Of a stretch of 64,000 nucleotides of DNA, positions 46,329 to 54,974 are shown piece after piece (within the stretch, counting starts at the first letter, position 1; each line of letters begins with the position of its first letter). The position numbers were made by a program, and so were the translations under genes. The stretch comes from Leptospira biflexa serovar Patoc strain 'Patoc 1 (Paris)' (lineage in GTDB: Bacteria; Spirochaetota; Leptospiria; Leptospirales; Leptospiraceae), in contig NC_010602.1 of NCBI RefSeq assembly GCF_000017685.1, forward strand, positions 434,001 through 498,000. Direction: 5' to 3'. The notes under the pieces are model-generated. The model had not been told where the DNA came from. It made no database searches and saw nothing but the letters and a program-made list of their open reading frames with translations.

Positions 46329-48264
46329 TTATTGGTTTCGTTTGTATAAAATTTCTCGATACGTTTGTAACAAGTTTTCAATGTAAAATGGTTTGCTTAC
46401 GAATCCATCCATACCCACTTCCAAACATCTTTCTTTGTGTTCATTTAAGACATGGGCTGTCACTGCAATGATGATGGAAGGAGTTTGATTCGGATTGGAT
46501 CTTTTGTTTTTTGAGTAACCCACCAATCACTTTTTGGTTTAATACATTGTCTTCTACGACTAAAACTCGTTTCCCATCAAATGGAACCACATTTGGTTTT
46601 TTGTTCATTTCCAATGAATCTGAAATTGGAATTTGTTTGGATACAGGCGACGAAATTTCAATTTGGTAGGAATTGGTTTCTTCCTCTATGCTAAGTGGAA
46701 ACGAACACCAAAATGTACTTCCTACTCCTTTCACACTTTCCACACCAATTTTTCCCTCTAAAAGACCAACCAATCTTTCGGAAATGGCAAGGCCGAGCCC
46801 AGTTCCACCATACTTACGTGAGGTGGAAGTATCAACTTGCGAAAATTTTTGGAATAAAGAAGTGAGTTTTTCATAGGAAATTCCAATTCCTGAATCTTTG
46901 ATTTGAAATAAGATCGAATGTTCTTCTTTTTTGATCGAAAGAATCACGAATCCAGTTTCCGTAAATTTAATCGCATTTCCAATTAAGTTGAATAAAATTT
47001 GTCGAATTCGACTTGGATCTGAAACAATCACCTCAGGCACATCGGGATTAATTTCGAATTTAAATTCTAATTGTTTGGTATTTGCTTCGATGGCAAATAA
47101 ATCAAAAATTTCCCTGACTAAATTTGCTAAGTGAAATGGAGTTTTTTGAATTGTTAATTTTCCCGCATCGATTTTTGAGAAATCTAGAATATCGTTTAGA
47201 ATATTTAAGAGTGCTTTTCCTGCATCAGCGATCGTTTTTAAATAGGACTTTTGTTCTGCATCTAAATCTGTTTCGAATAAAATCTGTGTGATTCCAATCA
47301 CTCCGTTCAGAGGAGTTCGTATCTCATGACTCATCGATGCTAAAAATTCAGATTTGGCACGACTTGCCATTTCTGTCTTTTCGTATAACTCCTGTAACCT
47401 TTTTTGTGTCGTATTTAAACTATTTAAGATTGTTTTGTTATCATTTAAGATTTGGATATCACCTGTAAATTTTCCTTCACCAAGTAAAGAAATGAGTCGA
47501 AAGACTTCGTCGACACTCCCTCCCATAATGGACACCAACGATCGATGTGTGAAATACAAACTAATTCCAAAAACAATTCCAGATAAGATAAGAACTGTTC
47601 GTAGGAAAAAAACTTTTTCTTTTGCATCCAATATTGCCTGAGTTGTCCGGTCATCCAATTGGTGGTATAAATCATTGATTGGTTTCATAATCTCTGCTTT
47701 GAATTTCAGATACTGATCATCAAATAAAATTGCTACTGCTTTGGGATTGGATTTTCCAGTTTTTAATTCCCTGTCGATCATCGACATGGATTCAAATTCG
47801 ATTTTGGTGAGTTGGTCTGATTTTTCTTTAGATAAGGATAGTAATAAAAAATCTGACTCTAAAAAACCAGCTTGTTTCATGGCATCCAAAATGCTGATCT
47901 TTTCCCCCTCTTCGGAAGGTGGAGGTAATTGATCGGCAATGACCAAATCCCAATAAGCATAGTCATACTCATTAGGTCGTGGCCTAACACCATTTCGGAT
48001 CTCTAAAATGCGTTGGAAGTAAGCTTTGAATTTTGGTTCTTTTTGAATTGCATACAAACGGACAAGGTTTGTTAGTTGGTCTGATGACTGGCGGAGTTCA
48101 TTGGCAATTTGTAACGACCGATGCCGGCTTTCCTCCGCCGCATCAATGTTTCGTTCACTAGCAGTGTAAAAAGCAAAGGCTATGGATACAAAAATAAATA
48201 AAATGAAATTGGTGAGTAGATAGGGAAACAATCTTCCTTTTGGTTTCCAAGTTCTATCCAACAT
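46329..48264 (-). pseudogene. hybrid sensor histidine kinase with a collapsed receiver domain
   Basis: From 48264, the frame to 46441 encodes a TM helix (~15-35), a sensor region (~36-225) and a second TM (~226-245). Then come HisKA (FLASMSHEIRTPLNGVIGIT), a full HATPase (IGNAIKFTETGFV, DSGIGISYEKLTSLFQKFSQ, YGGTGLGLAISERLVGLLEG) and the receiver start RVLVVEDNVLNQKVIGGLLK. The receiver end lies in another frame (46329-46526: SIIIAVTAHVLNEHKERCLE, MDGFVSKPF). Near 46500 the middle of the domain, including the phospho-acceptor Asp, is missing, with a frameshift. The kinase core is intact and could still be made as a 607-residue protein, but its phosphorelay to its own receiver is lost. Confidence 0.85.
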
Positions 48265-48499
48265 GGCGATACTTTACAGGAAATGAAAAAGGAGTAAAGG
48301 ATTATATTCGTTTGGAGAGTTGATCTGGGAATGAATTACGAGATAGGGTGGACTTTCAAAAAGAAACAATGTCCTTAGAAACAAATTTCTGGACTGAATT
48401 TTATCAGTTCATTGATAAATCCATAGATCAATCATTTTTGAAACACAATTTTGATTGTTTTCAAAATCTAAGGCTGTTACCACGAAGACTTCTTTTTCA

Positions 48500-49168
48500 T
48501 TATGACTTTCCTTCCATGTATGCTTGTAATTCTTGTTGTAATCCTTCAGGTAAACTTAAACCCCGCGCTCGGATCCTTTCATTGTATTTATTAAATGACA
48601 TCCGATGTTGGTTGGTGTTTAAGTATCCTTCTAATGCTTCGGATGCCCAAGGAATGATTTCTTTTACGAAATCATGATTTTCTTCTAACTGATCACAAAA
48701 CGGAATGAAAAGTGGACGGTTGACTGGTCTACCTATATTACGATAGAATAATAAACAAAAAAGTGTTTCATCACCTAAAACGGATTCGGTTCGAATTTTT
48801 TCTTCAACATATTTTAGATTGATACAATCTAAATAATCTATGTTAAACGATTCTGGTGCTAATCGTTTTGTAACAAATTTAGAGATTTCGGTTTTTACGA
48901 ATGTTAGATTGTTACAATGATGAGGGCAATTGCCTTGGTCTTTGTGAAGATCACATTCTAATAACAAAATACAGTCTACATCCGATGTTGGGTCTACGAT
49001 TCCAAAATTGATGGAACCGAGTAGTTCTAACGCTACTTCGTACCCTTTTCGGGAAAGTTCTTGTGTTGCCAGTCGGAACGCTTGCATTCGTTTGAGGGCA
49101 TACTTCGTATCATAATTCCTATATTTATTTTTGAGAACGAGATACCTTTCTACTATATTTTTGGACAT
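48500..49168 (-). CDS. nucleotidyltransferase-fold protein (222 aa)
   Basis: The motif ALELLGSINFGIVDPTSDVD (residues ~46-65) fits the polymerase-beta-type nucleotidyltransferase pattern G-S-x(n)-D-x-D, with a further acidic run ESFNIDYLD (~105) as a possible third carboxylate. The rest is helical and not assignable. A Cys/His cluster (CDLHKDQGNCPHHCNN, ~73-88) could bind a metal. The partner substrate is unknown, and no toxin-antitoxin partner is adjacent. The gene is monocistronic on the minus strand, divergent from the TPR gene at 49294. Confidence 0.7.
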   Translation of the reverse strand: MSKNIVERYLVLKNKYRNYDTKYALKRMQAFRLATQELSRKGYEVALELLGSINFGIVDPTSDVDCILLLECDLHKDQGNCPHHCNNLTFVKTEISKFVTKRLAPESFNIDYLDCINLKYVEEKIRTESVLGDETLFCLLFYRNIGRPVNRPLFIPFCDQLEENHDFVKEIIPWASEALEGYLNTNQHRMSFNKYNERIRARGLSLPEGLQQELQAYMEGKS

Positions 49169-49293
49169 ATGTTTTTATATAATGGCGTTTGGATTTGAAT
49201 TGTAGTGAACGCCATTTGCCCAAAGAATACAACACCTTTTGTATTGGGAAAATTGAAATTTCGCCGATAATTGAGAATAGGTAGGAATGGAAT

Positions 49294-51324
49294 TTGGAGT
49301 CACTGAACTTAGGCAATCTGGTTTCAAAACGTAAGTTCCATTTGGCCATTGGATCTCTACTCATCCTGATCCAAACCTCCGTTTGGGGAGGAGAGGAAGA
49401 CCGTAGGAATCCACTTTCTGGTTTGTATCTCTCTCCCTTGCAGGTGATTTCCATCGAGGAAATCAAATCTCTCGATACAGAAAAACGCATCACAATCGAT
49501 GAAGATTCAGGGATTGCGCTTCGTGACGAACCCAAACCTACAGACCCCAATGCTCCCGATGTACCGGTCGCGCCTGGTGCTGACCTCCCTGTTGATCCTG
49601 GCCAAGAAACGGGACCAAAAAACATAGAAACTAAGATCCGTGAGGCGGAAGGACTCCTCAAACGATATTATAGCCAATTCATCGAAGAAAAGCGGATTTG
49701 GGAAGATCGCGAAAAGGGAAATGTTTATAATTCTCGTACCGAGATGAATGACATTCGATTATTACTTTGGCAAAGTACCCATAAACATTCGGAAACGTTT
49801 ATTGTCCGAGATTCTCCTCTTCTCTATTACCTTCATACCAAACTTGCGAAACTATATGTGGAAGCAGAAAAATTTGCTCCAGCACTCAGACATTACCTCG
49901 CTGCGTTTCGGTATCATCCTTTGGAGATGACAGAAGAAGGGTATCGTAATGGAGAGTGGCAAAAAGAAGATGTTCTTGGATATGATGAAAGTGCAGCAAA
50001 AGAACATGATAGATTGTACAAGGAATGGATCCAAGCGGAACAAAAATGGAAAAAAGCTAAAGATGATATCCATCTCAAAGAAAGTGCTTGGGTCCGTGAT
50101 GGGAAAAAACTCTCGGAATTGGCACCTCAATCAAAACTTTGGAATGACGAAGTGCGTATGTTAGATGAATCAAGAAAAAAAGCTAAATCAAATTATGATG
50201 AATCATATAATAAAAGATATTTGGCTTATTTAAATAAACGAAAACAAATTGAATCGAATGAACTTTATGCTTTTGCCAATGTTGTCAAAAAACTGGAAGA
50301 TGATAACAAAGAACGTTTAAAAATTGTCAATAAACTCGGAACAGCAGGAAAAGGGATTTATGTTTTGTTCGATTATAAAAGAAATACTGATTTTTTTGCA
50401 TATGAATTGATCCTTGAACGAGCCTATCGGATTTGGAATGAAAACCCAAATGTTCTGAGTGATATTGCCGAACAATTCCGTCAAGATGGGAAAAAAGAAA
50501 AGGCCGCAGATTTTTACGAAAAGGCACTTACTGAATACTTAAAAAATCAAAATCCATCAGATGATGAAAAAGAAAAAATCATCAAAGCTAATTTGCGTTT
50601 AGCAACGATTAATGCTGACTTAAAACGAAATATCCTAGCGGGAAATTATTACGAAACCTTCTTTCGATTGAGTCCAGATACTCCTGAAAAAACAAGGGTT
50701 TCTTATGAAATTGGAGTCTTTTTCAATCATAAGATTGGTGATCCTGAAAGGGGTTCCAACTTTTTAGAGTATTGGTTGGATAAAAATAGTAAGGATTGGA
50801 ATCCATCGCTTGCGGAGGACACAGGGGTTCCGGAAATGGAATCGATTGCATATTATTATCTCAGCAAAAAAGATAAAAAACAAAAAAAATATGAGTTAGA
50901 ACAAAACAAACTGAATATCTCCCTCATGCAGTGGAAAAAAATTGATGAAAAACTCATCCTTGCAGAAAAAGAAAGACTAGATTTGATAGAAAAAAAACAA
51001 TCTCTCAAAAAAGACTTAATGGTCACAACGCTTGATGATATTTTATCTCAATACCGATTGATGGATTTAAAAATTGAAGACCAAGAAGCTGTGATTCGTG
51101 TTTTGGAAACTAAACGGAATAAAATCCCTCTCATTAAAATTTTATTCCGACTTGGAGTACTATCCGAAGAAAATAGGGATTTTAAAAAAGCACAAGAATA
51201 TTATGAAACGGTCATCAAAGAAGGTGGCGAAACCGAAGTGCGAGTGGCATTAAAAGAATTAGAAAGGATTAAAAGGATTTTAGAAACAGGAAATATTCAA
51301 CCTCCCATCAACGAGAGTATTTAA
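49294..51324 (+). CDS. large exported TPR/coiled-coil protein (676 aa)
   Basis: A TTG start gives an N-terminal signal (KRKFHLAIGSLLILIQTSVW), then a mature protein of long charged helices and TPR-like units (KLYVEAEKFAPALRHYLAAF; DIAEQFRQDGKKEKAADFYE; LFRLGVLSEENRDFKKAQEY). Coiled-coil stretches lie at ~235-330 and ~540-620. It is probably periplasmic and scaffolding in nature. The start is uncertain, since no ATG lies near the signal in this frame. Its 3' end overlaps the convergent lipoprotein gene by 17 bases. Confidence 0.75.
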   Translation: MESLNLGNLVSKRKFHLAIGSLLILIQTSVWGGEEDRRNPLSGLYLSPLQVISIEEIKSLDTEKRITIDEDSGIALRDEPKPTDPNAPDVPVAPGADLPVDPGQETGPKNIETKIREAEGLLKRYYSQFIEEKRIWEDREKGNVYNSRTEMNDIRLLLWQSTHKHSETFIVRDSPLLYYLHTKLAKLYVEAEKFAPALRHYLAAFRYHPLEMTEEGYRNGEWQKEDVLGYDESAAKEHDRLYKEWIQAEQKWKKAKDDIHLKESAWVRDGKKLSELAPQSKLWNDEVRMLDESRKKAKSNYDESYNKRYLAYLNKRKQIESNELYAFANVVKKLEDDNKERLKIVNKLGTAGKGIYVLFDYKRNTDFFAYELILERAYRIWNENPNVLSDIAEQFRQDGKKEKAADFYEKALTEYLKNQNPSDDEKEKIIKANLRLATINADLKRNILAGNYYETFFRLSPDTPEKTRVSYEIGVFFNHKIGDPERGSNFLEYWLDKNSKDWNPSLAEDTGVPEMESIAYYYLSKKDKKQKKYELEQNKLNISLMQWKKIDEKLILAEKERLDLIEKKQSLKKDLMVTTLDDILSQYRLMDLKIEDQEAVIRVLETKRNKIPLIKILFRLGVLSEENRDFKKAQEYYETVIKEGGETEVRVALKELERIKRILETGNIQPPINESI

Positions 51325-51859
51325 TGATTTCGTCTGTTTGATCTCCAGCTAACTCCTGCTCAAGGTTTTCTCTCGTATAACCTTCATCAGGTAAAACACG
51401 AAACTTTACCTCATCCACTGTATCACCTTCGTAAACGATTTTAATCAAATACTCGCCAGTTCGTAATAGAGAAAATTCATCCCGAATCGCAAGGGTATCT
51501 GGCTCCGCACGTTTCTTTTTGATATCAATTTCCACAAAGTCCAATTCATACCGATTGAGAGAAATATGGAAATCAGTTTCGAGACCAGGATTTCTTGAGA
51601 ATTGGTAAACATAATGGATTGTATCTGTTGGTGAAAATATTAGATCATCACGCATCATTTTATAATCAGTGATGGTTTGGATGTGTTGTTCCAGGATGTC
51701 CATCTCTTCCATTTTGGTTGTTGTCCAACCAAACTCACCTTTTGGTACACCACATTGAATCAAAAGAAAGAAAGGTAAAATGTATGAAATTTGTTTCAGC
51801 GAAATCTGAGAAAATTTAAGAAGTTTGAATGGAAAGAGTTTGGACGAATTCTGTCTCAT
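51308..51859 (-). CDS. putative lipoprotein at the end of the poly-gamma-glutamate operon
   Basis: ATG 51859 is preferred to the TTG at 51880. A hydrophobic stretch (LKQISYILPFFLLIQC) ends in a lipobox-type Cys. The mature domain (~145 residues) is beta-rich (FSLLRTGEYLIKIVYEGDTV) and has no recognised family. It is the last of five closely spaced minus-strand genes that begin with pgsB, 52 bases after the small membrane gene (31 if the TTG is used). A link to polymer export or anchoring is inference from position. Confidence 0.65.
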   Translation of the reverse strand: MRQNSSKLFPFKLLKFSQISLKQISYILPFFLLIQCGVPKGEFGWTTTKMEEMDILEQHIQTITDYKMMRDDLIFSPTDTIHYVYQFSRNPGLETDFHISLNRYELDFVEIDIKKKRAEPDTLAIRDEFSLLRTGEYLIKIVYEGDTVDEVKFRVLPDEGYTRENLEQELAGDQTDEIIKYSR

Positions 51860-51911
51860 CTTACTTAGAGTTTCGTCCAAACTTGCGAAATTCCTCTTGC
51901 GAAATTGGGGA

Positions 51912-52100
51912 TTATTCGATTATTTTTCCTCGGTCAGAGATGTCTTTTTCTTTGGATTTGGTTTGGTATCTTAGGTTTGTGAATTCGTCTCTTTGTTTTT
52001 TGCCTAACTCTTCTGCAATTTTTGCGGGTAAAATCAGAATGCGACTCACCCAGCGGAGTAACAAAAAAAGTAAGATGGATAAAACGATGATTTTGGCCAT
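51912..52100 (-). CDS. small single-helix membrane protein in the poly-gamma-glutamate operon (62 aa)
   Basis: One N-terminal helix (KIIVLSILLFLLLRWVSRIL) precedes a charged cytoplasmic-type tail (KQRDEFTNLRYQTKSKEKDI). The ATG is six bases after the pgsW stop, with AGGTAA upstream. It is small enough to be an accessory subunit like PgsE/CapE of other polyglutamate systems in size and topology, but no sequence relation is evident. That comparison is inference. Confidence 0.6.
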   Translation of the reverse strand: MAKIIVLSILLFLLLRWVSRILILPAKIAEELGKKQRDEFTNLRYQTKSKEKDISDRGKIIE

Positions 52101-52106
52101 TGTAGT

Positions 52107-53240
52107 TTACCTAGAACGTAAGGTCTTTGGGAGATAACGATCTTCTTCGTTTTCACCCCAACCGAGTCTCGTGACACCATACAATCCAATGAGCAAAAAT
52201 AGGAAAACAGAAACATAAAGGTAAGGGTTGTATTCTTCTGAATAAAATACCTTTCCTTCGCCAGGTTTTGGAATTTTTTTGGGAGCCTGAGGGAGACCAA
52301 ACTTTCTTGCCAATGATTCAATTTGGATGAAGTTGATGACTGGTGTTTCTCGTTCCAAAAACGATTTGATCACGGAATTTGGGATGTGCACTTCTTCTGG
52401 CAAATCGGTGATGAGTCCATTTTTGAATACTTGTTTGCCTAAACTGGTTCCAAGTATGGTGGTTCCACCTCCGACATTGATGAAAAGTTTGATTGGTTTT
52501 CCTTGAGACAGTTCATCATAGTATTTCAATCGTTTTTCTATGGAGTCTTCAAAGTGGATTGGATCTAAGAGTTTTACTTGGTTCCGTTGTAAGGCACGTA
52601 CCAAAAGTTCTTTCCCTTCTTTGGATGTTCCGGCGGCTTTGTCTTGGATGCCTCCTAAAGATGCGTAACTCGATCGAAAGGAAAAAATGCCAGAGGATTC
52701 CAAATCTTTCTCCATATCGAGCCATAACATTTGTGGATGGTTTGCTCCAAATTGTGAAGCAGAGGCACTTGAGATGATGATAGGTTTTAGTTTGAGTGTA
52801 TCTAACGCTGCAAACAAACAAATGTTTAATGCTGGAAACGAACCAGAAATGGCAACAGCAACAGTATCTCCTTCTTCTACTTTTGCTTTTTTTAAAAATT
52901 GTACCATCACTGCCGCAAAATTTGGATTGATGGAAGTTTGTTTAGCAGGTAATGAACCACTATTGCTTGTAACAGGTGTTAAGAATTCTCCGATGAGACC
53001 TGAGTTGGTAGGATCAAACTCTTTATAATCAGGTTTTTTATGTTTTAAAAGTTCTGGTTTTAAGATTTGGAACGCACGTTCTGCAAGTTTTGCAGCATGT
53101 AATTTTTTTTTGAAGTAGGGTTGTTCTTTTTTTACCTTACAAGATTCGATGAGAAGTAAACCCAAAATACCAAGGATTGCAAGTAAAAACAATGCAATTC
53201 GAGAGTGTTTCCAAGGTGACCAATAAATTTTTGTCATCAT
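52107..53240 (-). CDS. pgsW: poly-gamma-glutamate system protein PgsW
   Basis: This 377-residue protein is anchored by an N-terminal helix (RIALFLLAILGILGLLLIES) and a C-terminal helix (NPYLYVSVFLFLLIGLYGVT). The middle contains VTSNSGSLPAKQTSINPNFA, GDTVAVAISGSFPALNICLF and LFINVGGGTTILGTSLGKQV. It matches the gamma-glutamate system family that accompanies PgsB/PgsC where the classical PgsA is absent. The exact role (export or processing) is not established. Its start overlaps the pgsC stop by 4 bases. Confidence 0.85.
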   Translation of the reverse strand: MMTKIYWSPWKHSRIALFLLAILGILGLLLIESCKVKKEQPYFKKKLHAAKLAERAFQILKPELLKHKKPDYKEFDPTNSGLIGEFLTPVTSNSGSLPAKQTSINPNFAAVMVQFLKKAKVEEGDTVAVAISGSFPALNICLFAALDTLKLKPIIISSASASQFGANHPQMLWLDMEKDLESSGIFSFRSSYASLGGIQDKAAGTSKEGKELLVRALQRNQVKLLDPIHFEDSIEKRLKYYDELSQGKPIKLFINVGGGTTILGTSLGKQVFKNGLITDLPEEVHIPNSVIKSFLERETPVINFIQIESLARKFGLPQAPKKIPKPGEGKVFYSEEYNPYLYVSVFLFLLIGLYGVTRLGWGENEEDRYLPKTLRSR

Positions 53241-53701
53241 AGGCTTTCTAACTCATTACCTAAAAGAAAAATCAAAAGGATTTTCACAAAAATCGCGGCT
53301 AAGATAAGTACCGAAGTTGTTTCTAAAACACCTTGTCTTTCATACCAAACTGCTATGAGACCTGGAATGATAAATCCAATCCCTCTCACTTCCGATAAGT
53401 AAGCCAAATCTATTTCAGGTAAAATTTGATAGTTGAGTAAGTATCCGAAAAAATAACCGAATAACAGAATAAAGACGATTTTTCTCTTTCCAAAGATCAA
53501 TAGAAATTTTGAAAGAATCTCAACACAAATAAAGGATAAAAAAGCAATGAAAAATGTTAGTGCCATGTTTTTGGGATGATTGAGTGATAAAGCAAGATAA
53601 CCTGGCACAACGAGACCTGTACCTAAAATACCAAACAATTCAGAAAATACCAAACTGATGACTAAACTCAGTCCAATCGACAACGGGAGAATTTCATTCA
53701 T
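53237..53701 (-). CDS. pgsC: poly-gamma-glutamate biosynthesis membrane protein PgsC/CapC
   Basis: The 154-residue protein is almost wholly hydrophobic, with about five helices, typical of CapC. The N-terminus LPLSIGLSLVISLVFSELFG and the motif TGLVVPGYLALSLNHP (~33-48) fit the family. CapC forms the polyglutamate synthase complex with CapB at the membrane. It overlaps pgsB by 8 bases upstream and pgsW by 4 bases downstream, so the order is pgsB-pgsC-pgsW. Confidence 0.9.
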   Translation of the reverse strand: MNEILPLSIGLSLVISLVFSELFGILGTGLVVPGYLALSLNHPKNMALTFFIAFLSFICVEILSKFLLIFGKRKIVFILLFGYFFGYLLNYQILPEIDLAYLSEVRGIGFIIPGLIAVWYERQGVLETTSVLILAAIFVKILLIFLLGNELESL

Positions 53702-54890
53702 ACGTTTGTTCTGACCTATTTTTTAGATATAAAGACAATTCCATTCCAAGTCCAACAATATTCCCTATACCAAATACCAAAGATTGTTTCGGAAGGATAG
53801 AAAGTAAAGATTCAAAGATTCCGTCTAAACTTAAGTGTTCCCAAAGATAAATTGGAACATCTGCTTGCGAGAAGGATTTTAAATATTGGAAAGCTAATGA
53901 TGTAGAGGTACCAATTAAAATCACGGCATCATAATCACCCCAATTGGCAATTTCTTTCGTCAATTGTTTGGTTCGTTCTGGTCGATCCTCGCGAGTATGG
54001 AATAAAATGAATCGTTTTTGAATCTGAGGGTATCGATTGAGTGTGGATGTCCAAATGAATTTTGTACTACTTGGGTCATTTGCCGCCATTGCATTCACGT
54101 ATATGAAATCCTTACCAAAAAAATGAATGGGTAAAACCGAAAGAGCTCCCGGATCCGGTGTGACTTTCCACATTGCCTCTAATGCTTTGTTTCGTTCGAC
54201 TCCGAGTAAGGAACAAACTTTGAGAGCAAGATATACATTTTCTTTGTGTTCCCAATACGGGAACTTTAAAATTTCCTCATCAGTGATGGATTCAATCTCA
54301 GCTTCTTTGATAAGGATTGATTTTGTTTTACGATCCAAACATACATTTTCGATTTTATCCTCAAATTCACTTGGTCCAACAACCAAAGTCCCATTGACGG
54401 GACATGCAGATAACAATGTTTTGGCGACATCAATTAGATTTGGTCCCATCACTTCCAGATGGTCTTCCCTTATGTTTGTGATGACTCCGATATCAGATTG
54501 TAGAATTTGGCCCTCACTTGCCCATTGGTAACGCGGTTCCAAGGCCATACATTCCAAAATCACAATGCTTGCCCCAGATTCATTTGCCTTTTTTAGGATT
54601 TTGATTTGTTCTAAGATAGTTGGTTTTCCAAATCGAGAGATTGATTTTTCAGATCCATCAGGAAAAATCATGCGAGCCAAAGTTCCAGTTGTTTTTGCAA
54701 AAACCAAACTTCCAGAAGAGGCAAGTCCTGCTCGTATTAACCTTGTTACACTCGATTTTCCTCTTGTCCCATTGACATGGATTCTATGTTTGAATTTTTT
54801 TAACGTGCGTTTGTGTAAAATCACTTCGATGGTGTAATAAAGGATCAAAACCAAAATGATGAGAAAAAATAAAGTGGCATTTGGTTTCAT
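53694..54890 (-). CDS. pgsB: poly-gamma-glutamate synthase PgsB/CapB
   Basis: This Mur-ligase-like amide ligase joins glutamates through the gamma-carboxyl using ATP. The 398 residues begin with one membrane helix (FFLIILVLILYYTIEVIL), then the ATP P-loop RIHVNGTRGKSSVTRLIRAG (~39), FAKTTGTLARMIFPDG, the Mur-like IVILECMALEP and IGVITNIREDHLEVMG. This is the standard CapB layout. It is the first gene of a five-gene minus-strand operon and is divergent from the SpoIIE gene at 54975 across 84 bases. Confidence 0.93.
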   Translation of the reverse strand: MKPNATLFFLIILVLILYYTIEVILHKRTLKKFKHRIHVNGTRGKSSVTRLIRAGLASSGSLVFAKTTGTLARMIFPDGSEKSISRFGKPTILEQIKILKKANESGASIVILECMALEPRYQWASEGQILQSDIGVITNIREDHLEVMGPNLIDVAKTLLSACPVNGTLVVGPSEFEDKIENVCLDRKTKSILIKEAEIESITDEEILKFPYWEHKENVYLALKVCSLLGVERNKALEAMWKVTPDPGALSVLPIHFFGKDFIYVNAMAANDPSSTKFIWTSTLNRYPQIQKRFILFHTREDRPERTKQLTKEIANWGDYDAVILIGTSTSLAFQYLKSFSQADVPIYLWEHLSLDGIFESLLSILPKQSLVFGIGNIVGLGMELSLYLKNRSEQTYE

Positions 54891-54974
54891 TTGAAAATTT
54901 CCAGATGATACATTTCCTTCAAAGGAATGTCATTTGATTGTAACGTAAATTTGAGAAGATTCACGTAGTTTTCT

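Noticed and set aside
48348..48677. 109-codon plus-strand frame (MDFQKETMSLETNFW...)
   Set aside because: The first ~45 codons look protein-like, but the remainder is antisense to the nucleotidyltransferase gene and there is no strong ribosome-binding site. It could be a gene relic, but the evidence is too weak.
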